Assembly: GCA_944328665.1 (NCBI GenBank)
Contig: CALVHS010000037.1
Span: 1-62,623, forward strand
Direction of reading: 5' to 3'
Length of the DNA stretch: 62,623 nucleotides
Source: an uncultured Clostridia bacterium
GTDB taxonomy: Bacteria > Bacillota > Clostridia > Christensenellales > Borkfalkiaceae
Shown here piece after piece: positions 26,099 to 37,216 of this stretch. The position numbers were made by a program, and so were the translations under genes. The notes beneath the pieces were generated by a model, which ran no database searches, was not told where the DNA came from, and saw only the letters and a list, made by a program, of their open reading frames with translations. The stretch's first letter is position 1, and each line of letters begins with the position of its first letter.

Positions 26099-28264
26099 TT
26101 ACGAAAGGTTGTTCGGATCCTCTTCCACGCTGACCGAGACCCCGCGCGAGGCATGCGGCAGCGCGCGGGCATAGATCTCGGGAAGCAGCGCGCCGCCGCG
26201 CACCCGCATGAGCACCTGATAGCGGAATCGGTTTTGGATGCGCTTGACGGGCGCGCGCATCTTGTTGAAAAAGAGAAATTCTTCCCGGTGCGCGTCGTAC
26301 AGTTCCGCGAGGGAAAACCACACCTTCTTCAAAACATCGAGCGCTCTGCCGTCCTCTTCCGCCGTAACGAGCACCCGCACGATCTTGGCAAAGGGCGGAA
26401 ACGCCGTCGCTTTGCGCAGCGCCGTCTCGTGCTCGAAAAACCCCTTATAATCGTTGTTCACGGCAAAGCGGAGGATATAATTTTCAGGATCGTACGTCTG
26501 CAGGACGACTTTGCCCGCTTCATCCGCCCTGCCGCTGCGTCCGGACACCTGCGTGACGAGCTGAAAGGTGCGCTCCCCGCTCCTGTAATCGGAGAAGTGC
26601 AAACTCATATCCGCGTCGAGGATGCCGACCAGCGTCACGGCGGGAAAATCGTGACCCTTTGCCACCATCTGCGTGCCGACGAGGATATCCGCCTCCCGCG
26701 CGGCGAACGCCTTCAAAATTTTATAGTGCCCCTCTTTGCCCGAAGTCGTATCGTTGTCCATGCGCAGGATGCGCGCGGACGGGTACATCTTTTTGAGTTC
26801 GCCGACCACTTTCTGCGTGCCCGTGCCCGTATAATTGAGATGGATGCTGCCGCAGGCGGGGCAAGCGGAAAGCATATGATACCGCGCGCCGCAATAATGG
26901 CATTTGAGGCAGTCCTCCTCGCTGTGATAGGTGAGCGATACGTCGCAGGAAGCGCACTTGGCGACGTAGCCGCATTCGCGGCAGATGACGCTCTGCGCAA
27001 ACCCCCTCCGGTTGATAAAGACGATCGACTGTTTTCCCCGCGCAAGGCAGTCGGAAAGTTCTTCCCGCAGCACCGCCGAAAAGGCGGAGTTGTTGCCGCG
27101 CCGCACTTCCCTCCGCATATCCGCGATCACGATCTCCGGCATGGGACGGGCGTGGATGCGTTCGGGCAGCTCCAAAAGTTCGTACTCCCCTTCCTTCCCT
27201 TTCAGGTAGCTCTCCACGGAGGGGGTGGCGCTGCCCAGGATCAGTTTACAGCCGTTATATTCGGCGCGCCGCCGCGCGATCTCGTCCGTGCGGTAACGCG
27301 GGTTCGTCTCGCTCACGTAGCTTTGGTCGTGCTCCTCGTCCATGACGATGACGCCCACATTTTCCACGGGCGCGAACACGGCGCTGCGCGCGCCGATGGC
27401 GATCTTTGCCTCCCCCGTCCTGAGCCGCCACCATTCGTCGAAGCGTTCCCCCGCCGAAAGCCCGCTGTGCAGGATGGCGGCGCTCTCGCCGAAGCGGGCG
27501 CGCAGCTGTTTGAACATCTGCGGCGTCAAAGCGATCTCGGGGACGAGAAAGAGCGCGCTCTTGCCGCGGCGCAGCGCGTCGGCGATCAGCGTGAGATAGA
27601 TCTCCGTCTTGCCGCTGCCCGTGACCCCGTGCAAGAGCTGTACCGTCTTTTGCGAACGCGCGATGCCTGCGAGCACCTCCTTTTGCGCTTCCGTCAGGGG
27701 ATGTTCTGCCGCGGACGGCGAAAGCCCCGCATACGGAGAACGGACGACCCGCTCCTTTTCCAACCGCAGCGCCCCTTTTTTGACGAGTTCTGCCGCCGCC
27801 TGCCCGAATTTTTCGCGCAAGGCGGTATAATCTTCCCTGCCGCGTTCCTTCATATAGGAGAGGGCGGCAGCCTGCGTCTTGGCGCGGGAAGAGACCGCGA
27901 TCTCCTCCGCAAAGACGGCGACGTTTTTATACAGTTCGCGTACGGTGCCCGTACGCATCTCCACGGGCAGGAACAGCCGCAGCACGAGTACTTTCGGGCA
28001 ATGATACCGCGCGGCGATCTCCTCGACGAGGCGCAGGCATTCTTCCGTGAGCGCGGGCGGCTCGTCCGCGACGGCAAAAACGTCCTTCAGCTTGGCTGCG
28101 TCATACTCGCTCCCCTCTTTCAGGCGCATGACAAAGCCGTCCACCACGCGGCTGCCGAAGGGCACCTTGACGCGGCAGCCGGCCGTAACGCCCTCGGCGG
28201 CGCGGTATTCAAATATTTTGTCCACCTCACTGTGGGCAATGTCTACGATCACTTCCGCCGTCAT
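26099..28264 (-). CDS. priA: Primosomal protein PriA, replication-restart helicase
   Basis: This 721-residue 3'-5' DNA helicase reloads DnaB at stalled forks. It has an N-terminal 3' DNA-binding domain, Walker A (GVTGSGKTEIY), a DEEH box (VIVMDEEHDQ), SATPS, and eight zinc-binding cysteines (CRECGYVAKCASC and CLKCHYCGARYHMLSACPACG). Helicase motif V/VI reads LVGTQMVAKGHDFPAVTLVGILDAD. A hairpin with a U tract ends just before its start, so expression may depend partly on read-through from rpoZ. Confidence 0.97.
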   Translation of the reverse strand: MTAEVIVDIAHSEVDKIFEYRAAEGVTAGCRVKVPFGSRVVDGFVMRLKEGSEYDAAKLKDVFAVADEPPALTEECLRLVEEIAARYHCPKVLVLRLFLPVEMRTGTVRELYKNVAVFAEEIAVSSRAKTQAAALSYMKERGREDYTALREKFGQAAAELVKKGALRLEKERVVRSPYAGLSPSAAEHPLTEAQKEVLAGIARSQKTVQLLHGVTGSGKTEIYLTLIADALRRGKSALFLVPEIALTPQMFKQLRARFGESAAILHSGLSAGERFDEWWRLRTGEAKIAIGARSAVFAPVENVGVIVMDEEHDQSYVSETNPRYRTDEIARRRAEYNGCKLILGSATPSVESYLKGKEGEYELLELPERIHARPMPEIVIADMRREVRRGNNSAFSAVLREELSDCLARGKQSIVFINRRGFAQSVICRECGYVAKCASCDVSLTYHSEEDCLKCHYCGARYHMLSACPACGSIHLNYTGTGTQKVVGELKKMYPSARILRMDNDTTSGKEGHYKILKAFAAREADILVGTQMVAKGHDFPAVTLVGILDADMSLHFSDYRSGERTFQLVTQVSGRSGRADEAGKVVLQTYDPENYILRFAVNNDYKGFFEHETALRKATAFPPFAKIVRVLVTAEEDGRALDVLKKVWFSLAELYDAHREEFLFFNKMRAPVKRIQNRFRYQVLMRVRGGALLPEIYARALPHASRGVSVSVEEDPNNLS

Positions 28265-28277
28265 TGGTTTCCCCGAT

Positions 28278-28320
28278 AAAAAACAGAAAGCCCCGAGAAA
28301 CTTTCGGAGCGTCCTTTCTG
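28278..28320 (-). terminator. Intrinsic terminator between rpoZ and priA
   Basis: The outer stem CAGAAAG/CTTTCTG and an inner CTCCGA/TCGGGG pairing are followed on the minus strand by TTTTTT (28283-28278). It ends 13 bases before the priA ATG and may attenuate rather than fully stop transcription into priA. Confidence 0.65.
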
Positions 28321-28346
28321 CCGCATTTTCCGCAAAAGCGAAAAAT

Positions 28347-28568
28347 TCAGTCTTTGGTCATGTGCAGGGTGCCGTTTTCGATCTCCTGGCAGGCAAGGGC
28401 GATCTCCTTGACGTTGCCCGGAAGTTCATGGATGCCCTGGCTCTGCTCCTGGTCGATGATCTGGCGCGCGCGCTTCGCCACGACCACGCAGAGCGCATAG
28501 CGGGACGCAGGATGCTCTTTCGTCCCCAATTTTTCTACGAGACTGTCTACGGAAGGCTGATTGATCAT
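28347..28568 (-). CDS. rpoZ: RNA polymerase omega subunit
   Basis: This 73-residue subunit binds the beta' C-terminus and aids polymerase assembly. It starts MINQPSVDSLVEKLGTKEHP, then ASRYALCVVVAKRARQI, the conserved omega fold. It lies between yicC and priA as in Bacillus, but gmk, which normally separates it from yicC, is missing. Confidence 0.93.
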   Translation of the reverse strand: MINQPSVDSLVEKLGTKEHPASRYALCVVVAKRARQIIDQEQSQGIHELPGNVKEIALACQEIENGTLHMTKD

Positions 28569-28649
28569 GTTGTACCTCCAAAAAAGTTTTCACGAAAGAT
28601 CTCTCGTTCGGAAAAAGATCTCCGCGATCTTAAGGGCGCCGCCCTTTGC

Positions 28650-28673
28650 GGCGCGCTTCGGCGCGCCTTTTTT
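28650..28673 (+). terminator. Plus-strand-oriented terminator inside a minus-strand operon
   Basis: GGCGCGC-TTCG-GCGCGCC followed by TTTTTT is a textbook intrinsic terminator, but it reads on the plus strand between rpoZ and yicC, which are both on the minus strand. It would stop antisense transcripts entering yicC. Confidence 0.6.
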
Positions 28674-28713
28674 CACCCGCGTGAGCCGCACTGTGCTGCA
28701 AACCGATGCGTTA

Positions 28714-29589
28714 TTATTCTACGTTCTGGATCTGTTCGCGCACCTTTTCGATCTCGTTTTTCAGCGCAAGGCCGCAGTTCGTCACCGCCAGATCGTTGCT
28801 CTTGGAACAGACGGTGTTCGCCTCACGGTTGAATTCCTGTACGAGGAAGTCGAGCTTCCTGCCGACGCGTTCTTCCCGGCAAATGGAGCGGAACTGTGCG
28901 ATATGCGACCGCAGGCGGGTCAACTCTTCGTCGATGTTGGATTTGTCCGCAAAGACGGCGACTTCCGTCAGGAGGCGCCCCTCGTCCAGATCCACGCCGG
29001 ACAAGATCTCCTGCATGCGCTCTTCCAGCCGCCTGCGGTATTCCGCCGCAACTGCGGGAGCGCGCGCCGAAATATCGCCGACCAGCTTTTCGATGGCGTC
29101 CATGCGGGAGAGCATATCCTCCGCCAATTTTTTGCCCTCTTTCAAGCGCATCGCGTTGAGGTTGTCGAGGGCGGCATCCAGCGCCGAGACGAGGGCGGAG
29201 ACGAGCGCTTCGTCCGCGCTGCTCACCTCCTCCTGCCGCACGACGTCCGGACATTTGATGAGCGCGTTAAGGGTGAAATCGTCTGTAAGCCGAGGAAATC
29301 TTTCCCGCAGGATGGCCGCCGCCCCCGCCCAGCTTTCCGCCGCGGGAAGGTCGACGTACAGATCCTTCGCCTTTTCGCGTTTGTCGATGAGGTTAATATA
29401 GATGTCGGCATGCCCGCGCGTCAGTTTTTTGCGCACCGCGGTGCGGATCACTTCCTCATACGCGTTGAAGATGCGGGGGCTTTTGACGGCGATGTCGAGA
29501 TAGCGGTTGTTGACCGTCTTGATCTCCACCGTCATGTCGATCCCTTCCGCCTTATATTCCCCTTTTCCGTAGCCGGTCATGCTGAACAT
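28714..29589 (-). CDS. yicC: YicC/YloC-family endoribonuclease
   Basis: This 291-residue protein begins with the family hallmark MFSMTGYGKGE and keeps VNNRYLDI in the N-terminal domain and a C-terminal DUF1732 part (FLVQEFNREANTVCSKS, with the Glu-x-Asn-Arg-Glu-x-Asn motif). E. coli YicC is reported to be an RNase acting on small RNAs. It heads the yicC-rpoZ stretch. Confidence 0.94.
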   Translation of the reverse strand: MFSMTGYGKGEYKAEGIDMTVEIKTVNNRYLDIAVKSPRIFNAYEEVIRTAVRKKLTRGHADIYINLIDKREKAKDLYVDLPAAESWAGAAAILRERFPRLTDDFTLNALIKCPDVVRQEEVSSADEALVSALVSALDAALDNLNAMRLKEGKKLAEDMLSRMDAIEKLVGDISARAPAVAAEYRRRLEERMQEILSGVDLDEGRLLTEVAVFADKSNIDEELTRLRSHIAQFRSICREERVGRKLDFLVQEFNREANTVCSKSNDLAVTNCGLALKNEIEKVREQIQNVE

Positions 29590-29636
29590 GATAGCCCTCC
29601 GCGGCGCCCGGCGCGCCCAAACGATTTTCGCCCCCT

Positions 29637-31668
<2,032 letters not shown>

Positions 31669-33978
31669 TCACAGGATCGTGAGGGGGGCAAGCTGGGCGG
31701 AGAGCGCCTTGATGCCCAATCCCGGAAAGCTGACGCTGACCACCAGCGCGCTCCCCTGCCCCTTGGTGCCGACGATCATCCCCTCGCCGAATTTGGGATG
31801 ACGCACTTTGACGCCCGCCTTAAAGGCGGCATAATCTTTTTCTCCGCCCGCCGCGGGGCGCGGCGCCTGCCGGTTGTACCCGTCCGCCGCGCGGAAGACG
31901 GGCGCGGAAGGGGCGGGCTCCGGCGGCAGGTCGCTGTGATAGCCGTATTCTTCTTCCTCCGTGCGCTCCCTCGAAAAGCGCCTTCCGTAGGAAGAATACC
32001 CCGCATAGCCGCCGCGGGAGGGATAGCCGTCGGACGCCCGCCGCGCGTGCTCTTCGTACGGGGAACGGGGCGCGGGGACGTCGAGCACGGAAGAAAGTTC
32101 CCCGATAAAGCGGGAAGGCACGGTCATTTCGCGCTTGCCGTAGAGGTAACGGCTTTTGGAGCGGGTGAAAAACAACCGCTCTCGCGCGCGCGTGATGGCG
32201 ACGTACATCAGCCGCCGTTCCTCTTCCAGGTCGTCCTTGTCGTACGCCGCGCGGGAAACGGGCATGATGTTTTCTTCCATGCCGACGAGAAAGACCGCCT
32301 TGAACTCCAGCCCTTTGACGGAATGGATGGTGGCGAGGGTCACATAGTCGCTCTCGTCCATCTCATCCGTGTCCGAACTGAGGGTCACCTGATTGAGAAA
32401 GTCGGCGAGGGTCGCCCCCTTGTTCAATTTACAAAATTCGTCCACGGAATTGACGAATTCGTCGATGTTCGCCTTTTTGTTGATGCTCTCGTCCGAATCG
32501 TCCGCATACATGGAGAGGATGCCGCTGTCGTTGATGACGTCGCGGACGAGTTCGTCCGCGCCCGCCTCCGCTCCTTTGACGACCAGATTTTTGAGCAGCT
32601 TGCCGAACGCCTTGACCTTCCCGCGGCTGCCGTCGTTCAGGGGCAGTTCATCCACATCGAGGATGGCGTCATAGACGGAAAGGCCCGTCTGTACGGCGTA
32701 TCCTTCCAACGTCTCCGCCGTCTTGGCGCCGATGCCCCGCTTGGGCACGTTGATGACGCGCAGCACCGCCTCGCTGTCGAAGGGATTGTTGATGATGCGA
32801 AGGTACGCCAAAATATCTTTGATCTCGCGGCGTTCATAGAAGCGGAAGCCGCCGAACACCTTAAAAGGGATGTTATACTTGGCAAATTCCTGCTCGAAGG
32901 AACGGGTGAGGGCGTTGATGCGCATGAGCACCGCCACGTCGGAAAAATCGTACCCCTGCCGCATGAGATCGGAGATGGCGCGCGCGGCGTAGAGCGCTTC
33001 GTCCGCCTCCGTCTCTGCCTGAAAATATTCCGCCTTTACCCCCTCGCCGCTCTCCGTCCAAAGCTGTTTGTCCTTGCGCCTGCCGTTGTTTTTGATGATC
33101 GTATTGGCGAGCTGCAAGATATTTTTTGTGGAACGGTAATTTTGCTCGAGCTTATACACCTTCGCCCCCCGAAAATCCCGCTCGAAGCCGAGGATGTTTT
33201 CGATCTTCGCCCCCCGCCAGCCGTAGATGCTCTGATCGTCGTCTCCCACGCAAAAGATGTTGCCGTGCACCGTGGCGAGCAGGCGCACGATCTCGTACTG
33301 CACGCCGTTGGTATCCTGAAATTCATCGACGTGGATATAGCGGAATCTGCCCGAAAGGTATTCGAGCGCCTCTTTATCCTCCTCCAGCAGGCGCAGCGTC
33401 TCGATGAGCAGGTCATCGAAGTCGAGGGCGTTATATGCCTTCAGATGATCGCAATAGGCGGCATAGACGCGCACGATGTCTGCGATGCCGCGCACCTGCC
33501 CGTTTTCGGCGGCGTATTCCTGAGGGGACAGCCCCAGCATCTTGGCGTTGGCGATGTGAAATTTGACGTTTTTCAGCAGTTTTTCGTCGTTGAATCCACA
33601 TTCGGCGAAGGATTTTTTGATGACGTTGGCGCGCTCCGTCTCGCTGTAGATGGAAAAGTTTTTGTTGTAACCTCTGCGCTCGGCATAGCGGCGCAGGATG
33701 CGCACGCACATGCTGTGGATGGTGCAGATCCACATGCTTTCCGCCCCGTCCACCATGCGAGAAAGGCGCTCCTTCATCTCCTTTGCCGCCTTGTTGGTAA
33801 AGGTGATGGCGAGGATGGAGGAAGGGAACACCCCCTTCTCCTCCACGAGATAGGCGATGCGCGAGGTCAAGACGCGCGTCTTGCCGCTGCCCGCGCCCGC
33901 CAGCACCAGCACGGCGCCCTCGGTATCCAATACCGGCTTGATCTGTTCTGCGTTGAGTTTGTCTAAGATCCTGTCCAT
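31669..33978 (-). CDS. pcrA: PcrA/UvrD-type superfamily 1 DNA helicase
   Basis: This 769-residue helicase has all SF1 motifs: VLAGAGSGKTRVL (Walker A), ITFTNKAAKEMKER, HVDEFQDTN (Walker B), GDDDQSIYGWRGA, QNYRS, VTLATIHSVKGLEFKAV and RLMYVAITRARERL. A low-complexity linker rich in Gly, Tyr, Arg and Glu (about 655-715) leads to the C-terminal PcrA domain that binds RNA polymerase in Bacillus. ligA follows in the operon. Confidence 0.97.
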   Translation of the reverse strand: MDRILDKLNAEQIKPVLDTEGAVLVLAGAGSGKTRVLTSRIAYLVEEKGVFPSSILAITFTNKAAKEMKERLSRMVDGAESMWICTIHSMCVRILRRYAERRGYNKNFSIYSETERANVIKKSFAECGFNDEKLLKNVKFHIANAKMLGLSPQEYAAENGQVRGIADIVRVYAAYCDHLKAYNALDFDDLLIETLRLLEEDKEALEYLSGRFRYIHVDEFQDTNGVQYEIVRLLATVHGNIFCVGDDDQSIYGWRGAKIENILGFERDFRGAKVYKLEQNYRSTKNILQLANTIIKNNGRRKDKQLWTESGEGVKAEYFQAETEADEALYAARAISDLMRQGYDFSDVAVLMRINALTRSFEQEFAKYNIPFKVFGGFRFYERREIKDILAYLRIINNPFDSEAVLRVINVPKRGIGAKTAETLEGYAVQTGLSVYDAILDVDELPLNDGSRGKVKAFGKLLKNLVVKGAEAGADELVRDVINDSGILSMYADDSDESINKKANIDEFVNSVDEFCKLNKGATLADFLNQVTLSSDTDEMDESDYVTLATIHSVKGLEFKAVFLVGMEENIMPVSRAAYDKDDLEEERRLMYVAITRARERLFFTRSKSRYLYGKREMTVPSRFIGELSSVLDVPAPRSPYEEHARRASDGYPSRGGYAGYSSYGRRFSRERTEEEEYGYHSDLPPEPAPSAPVFRAADGYNRQAPRPAAGGEKDYAAFKAGVKVRHPKFGEGMIVGTKGQGSALVVSVSFPGLGIKALSAQLAPLTIL

Positions 33979-34029
33979 CCTTCTCTTCCGTATGCGCGCA
34001 AACCGCGCGCCGCAAATTCGTTCCCTATC

Positions 34030-34058
34030 ATCATATCACATTTTGGCGCGGACGGCAA
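34030..34058 (-). promoter_or_regulatory. Promoter of pcrA-ligA
   Basis: TTGCCG (34058-34053), a 17-bp spacer and TATGAT (34035-34030), 52 bases upstream of pcrA. Confidence 0.65.
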
Positions 34059-34100
34059 GCATTCGAAGCGGCGGGCGCAAAAAGACATGCAAACGAACGT

Positions 34101-34499
34101 TTAGCCGTGCCGCTCGAACTCCTGCTCGCGGCGGAAGCGCTCGAGCGCTCTCAAGTAGCGCTCGGAAAGGCGCAGGGTATAGCGCTGCCTGTCCTCATAG
34201 CCGAGTTTGGCAAACTCTTCCCGGTCGGTGAGCCTGCCGATCGCGTCGCTCACTTCCCCTTCCGCCAGCAAAAGCGCCTTGACTTTTTCGTAAAAGGCGT
34301 CGTCCTCCCCGCCCTTGATCGTGTAGGTGACCTTGCCCGCAAAATAGCGTTCCACCTTGCTCTCGTTCAGCCCTTCCTCCTTTGCGCGCGCAAGATTGCC
34401 CGCCAGATCCTCGCGGTAATGTTCCCAAAAGCCGCTCTTGAGCCTCGCCTTCGCTTCCCGCGCCACACTGCGGAAATTTTTTTCTTCGACCTTCGGCAT
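34101..34499 (-). CDS. Small helical protein of unknown function
   Basis: This 132-residue protein is hydrophilic, highly charged and predicted helical, with no signal peptide, membrane segment or cysteine motif. Start MPKVEEKNFRS is supported by GGAAGGAGGG at good spacing; the frame continues upstream but has no second RBS. It lies between rpsU (after its terminator) and the pcrA promoter. I do not recognise a family. Codon use and RBS make a real gene likely. Confidence 0.75.
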   Translation of the reverse strand: MPKVEEKNFRSVAREAKARLKSGFWEHYREDLAGNLARAKEEGLNESKVERYFAGKVTYTIKGGEDDAFYEKVKALLLAEGEVSDAIGRLTDREEFAKLGYEDRQRYTLRLSERYLRALERFRREQEFERHG

Positions 34500-34552
34500 A
34501 TACCCTCCTTCCTGCGGAAAAACCGCCCCTTTTCGGCAAATTTCGCACAAAC

Positions 34553-34585
34553 AAAAAGCCCGTTATCTCGCAATAACAGGCTTTT
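34553..34585 (-). terminator. Intrinsic terminator after rpsU
   Basis: A 13-bp stem (AAAGCCTGTTAT arm, with one mismatch) and a small loop end in GGCTTTTTGTTTG on the minus strand, 13 bases after the rpsU stop. Confidence 0.8.
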
Positions 34586-34597
34586 GTATCGATCTGT

Positions 34598-34777
34598 TCA
34601 GTTTTTGTTGCTTCTCTTCCTCGCCGCTTCCGACTTTTTCTTTTTTCTCACGGAAGGCTTCTCGTAATGTTCTTTACGGCGAAGATCTCCGATGATACCG
34701 TCGCGGGAGCACTTTCTCTTAAAACGGCGCAGCGCGCTGTCAATCGATTCGTTTTCTCCGACTCTGACCGTGGACAT
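34598..34777 (-). CDS. rpsU: 30S ribosomal protein S21
   Basis: This 59-residue basic protein begins [20 protein letters not shown], the S21 signature, and ends in a Lys/Arg-rich tail. [10 protein letters not shown] is almost invariant in the family. S21 sits next to the anti-Shine-Dalgarno end of 16S rRNA. It has its own strong promoter and terminator. In Firmicutes it follows the mtaB region, as here. Confidence 0.95.
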   Translation of the reverse strand: MSTVRVGENESIDSALRRFKRKCSRDGIIGDLRRKEHYEKPSVRKKKKSEAARKRSNKN

Positions 34778-34823
34778 GCCTTTTCAACCCTCCTTCGCCT
34801 GACGCATTTCGTTTAACGGTACT

Positions 34824-34852
34824 ATTTTATCTGAAACGGAAAAAATTGTCAA
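34824..34852 (-). promoter_or_regulatory. Strong rpsU promoter
   Basis: Consensus TTGACA (34852-34847), a 17-bp spacer and TAAAAT (34829-34824), 46 bases upstream of rpsU. Confidence 0.8.
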
Positions 34853-34914
34853 GCCATTTTCCGCGCATTTTCGGCGAGAGTGAAATTTTCTCTCCCCGCG
34901 CCGGCAAAAAAGGC

Positions 34915-35256
34915 TCAAAGCAGCTTTTCTCCCAAGTCCTGCCCGCCCAAGATATGGATGTGCAGATGGAACACCGTCTGCCCGGCGTCTTTCCCCTGGT
35001 TGACGATGAGGCGGTAGCCGCCGTCCAAGCCGAGCCGCCCTGCGATGTCCGGGATCTTCATCAGGCATTTTTTGAGGACTTCCGCCTGCGCCCCGTCCAT
35101 CTCCGCAAGGGTCGCAAAGTGCGTCTTGGGCACGCACAGGCAGTGCACCTTTGCCTGCGGCCGGATGTCGCGGAACACGAGCATATCCTCGTCCTCATAC
35201 ACCTTGTCCGAGGGGATCTCCCCCGCGGCGATCTTGCAAAAAATACAGTTTTCCAT
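34915..35256 (-). CDS. HIT-family nucleotide hydrolase (HinT-like)
   Basis: This 113-residue histidine-triad protein carries the HLHIHILGG active site near the C-terminus and the N-terminal CIFCKIAAGEIPS motif with two cysteines, typical of HinT-type purine nucleoside phosphoramidases. It starts one base after the mtaB stop and is the last gene of prmA-rsmE-mtaB-HIT, an arrangement seen in many Firmicutes. Confidence 0.94.
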   Translation of the reverse strand: MENCIFCKIAAGEIPSDKVYEDEDMLVFRDIRPQAKVHCLCVPKTHFATLAEMDGAQAEVLKKCLMKIPDIAGRLGLDGGYRLIVNQGKDAGQTVFHLHIHILGGQDLGEKLL

Positions 35257-35257
35257 C

Positions 35258-36505
35258 TTATCTTTCTCCTTTTTCATCGATATGTTCGGCGAGAAGCCCG
35301 TCTTTGAACGGCAGGCCCGCGCGCACGCGGATCCTCCCCCGCGCCCCGCCCGCGAGGTACAGGCGGATATAATTCTGCGAATATCCCTCGCAATAGCCGT
35401 CCTTCTCCTCTTCGGGCACAAATTCCAAAATTTTGCCGATAAATTTTTGCTCGTATTCCCCTTTCAGCCGCGCCGCCAGCGACAACAGCCTGTGCAGGCG
35501 CCCGCTTTTGACGGCAGGCGGGATCTCACGCATTTTGGCGGCGACGGTACCCGTCCTGCGGCTGTACGGAAAGCAATGCACGGCGGCAAAACCGATCTCT
35601 TCCGCAAAGGCGAGCGTCTCTTCGAAATCTTCTTCCGTTTCGGAAGGAAAACCCGCGATGATGTCCGTCGTGACCGCCGCGTCCGGAAAATACCGGCGGA
35701 TGAGCGCGACGCGCGCGCGGTAGTCGTCCTTGGTATAGTGGCGGTTCATCTTTTTGAGCACCGCTTCCGCCCCGCTCTGCAAAGACAGATGAAAATGCGG
35801 AGCAAAATGCCGCACTTCCGCCGCCGCCTCCAGCAATCTTTCGCCGACGGCGCCCACTTCGAGCGAGCCGAGGCGGATGCGGCAGTCCGCGCCTTTGACC
35901 GCCAAAAGCAGGTCGGCAAGCCCCTTGCCGCCGTCGTCGTAAGAAGAGATGTCGATGCCCGTGATCACCGCTTCCGCCGCCCCGCATGCCAAGATCTCCG
36001 CCGCCGCGCTCGCAAGCGGGCGGGAACGGCTCCTGCCCCGCAGGTACGGAATGATGCAATAGGAGCAAAAATTGTTGCATCCGTCCTGGATCTTGACGAA
36101 CGCGCGCGATTTGAAGGACTTCGGAGGGGGCAGTTCGCCGTATGCGCGGTCGTCCCCGTCGATAAACACGCCTTCTTCACCCAGCAGCCCTAAGATTTTT
36201 TCCTTCCGGCGCGCGCCCGTGACGACGGTCACGTTCTCTTTCTGCATAAACGCCGCGGGCGCCCGTTCGGAGGCACAGCCGCAGACGTAGATCTTTGCCT
36301 GCGGGCTGACCTTGCGGATGCGCGCGACCGCCTGACGGGATTTTTTTTCCGCTTCGGCGGTGACGGCGCAGGTATTGAGGATATAGATGTCCGCGGGAGA
36401 CAGCCCTTCGGCGACTTCATATCCCATCCGCGCCAACCCTTCCATGAGGGAGTTGCTCTCGCAGCCGTTGACCTTACAGCCGAGCGTAAAAACGCATGCC
36501 TTCAT
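35258..36505 (-). CDS. mtaB: tRNA t6A37 methylthiotransferase MtaB
   Basis: This 415-residue radical SAM enzyme converts t6A37 to ms2t6A in tRNA. The N-terminal UPF0004 domain has cluster cysteines in FTLGCKVN, LNTCAVT and VCGCASE. The radical SAM motif is CNNFCSYCIIPYLRGRSRSR, followed by SLQSGAEAVLKKMNR and a C-terminal TRAM region. The N-terminal FTLGCKVN rather than the MiaB form favours MtaB. The ATG overlaps the rsmE stop. Confidence 0.96.
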   Translation of the reverse strand: MKACVFTLGCKVNGCESNSLMEGLARMGYEVAEGLSPADIYILNTCAVTAEAEKKSRQAVARIRKVSPQAKIYVCGCASERAPAAFMQKENVTVVTGARRKEKILGLLGEEGVFIDGDDRAYGELPPPKSFKSRAFVKIQDGCNNFCSYCIIPYLRGRSRSRPLASAAAEILACGAAEAVITGIDISSYDDGGKGLADLLLAVKGADCRIRLGSLEVGAVGERLLEAAAEVRHFAPHFHLSLQSGAEAVLKKMNRHYTKDDYRARVALIRRYFPDAAVTTDIIAGFPSETEEDFEETLAFAEEIGFAAVHCFPYSRRTGTVAAKMREIPPAVKSGRLHRLLSLAARLKGEYEQKFIGKILEFVPEEEKDGYCEGYSQNYIRLYLAGGARGRIRVRAGLPFKDGLLAEHIDEKGER

Positions 36506-37215
36506 CCGAGTTCCCCCAATGCGAACATGACGACGGACGTCAGGGCGATCGCCGCCGTCTCCGCGCGCAGGATACGCCTGCCGAGGGTGACGCCCGCAAA
36601 GCCCGCCGCGCGCGCCGCGGCAAATTCCTCCTCGGTAAAACCCCCTTCGCTGCCGACCGCGAGCGCCGTGTCCGCCTTGAGAGACGCGAGGGATACGTCG
36701 CTCTTTTCGGCAAATTCACAGGCAAACAACTTGTTCGCATACCCCTCGCAGGAGGCGAGCGCCGAAGCGAGATCCGCATGATAGGTGACGGCAGGCGCGC
36801 AGGCGCGCAGGCATTGCTTCGCCGCCTCGCGCGCGACCTTTTGCAGCCTTTCCAACTTGTTTTCGTTCATATAGGCGGAAGAGTAGCGGCTGCAAAAGAC
36901 GCCGATCTCCGCCACGCCCAACTCGGTCGCCTTTTGCACGGCGAACTCCGTCTTGTCCCCTTTGAGCGCACCGATCAGCAGGCGCACGCGCGTCCTCGGC
37001 TCCTTGTCGGAAGGGCGGCTGCCCGTCACATGGCAAAAGAGCGCCCCCTTTTCCGCGCGGCAGACGACGGCGTCATATTCCCTTCCGCTGCCGTCCAAAA
37101 GGACGATCTCGTCCCCGACGCCGAGGCGCAGGACGTTCTTCGCATGGGCGTATTCCTCGCCCGTGAGCGCCGTCTCCGGCGAGATGCTGCGGACAAAAAA
37201 GTGACGTACCGTCAT
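36502..37215 (-). CDS. rsmE: 16S rRNA m3U1498 methyltransferase RsmE
   Basis: This 237-residue SPOUT methyltransferase starts MTVRHFFV and has an N-terminal PUA-like domain. The C-terminal knot contains AVGSEGGFTEEE and LGRRILRAETAAI, both diagnostic. It begins one base after the prmA stop and overlaps mtaB by ATGA. Confidence 0.96.
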   Translation of the reverse strand: MTVRHFFVRSISPETALTGEEYAHAKNVLRLGVGDEIVLLDGSGREYDAVVCRAEKGALFCHVTGSRPSDKEPRTRVRLLIGALKGDKTEFAVQKATELGVAEIGVFCSRYSSAYMNENKLERLQKVAREAAKQCLRACAPAVTYHADLASALASCEGYANKLFACEFAEKSDVSLASLKADTALAVGSEGGFTEEEFAAARAAGFAGVTLGRRILRAETAAIALTSVVMFALGELG

Positions 37216-37216
37216 G

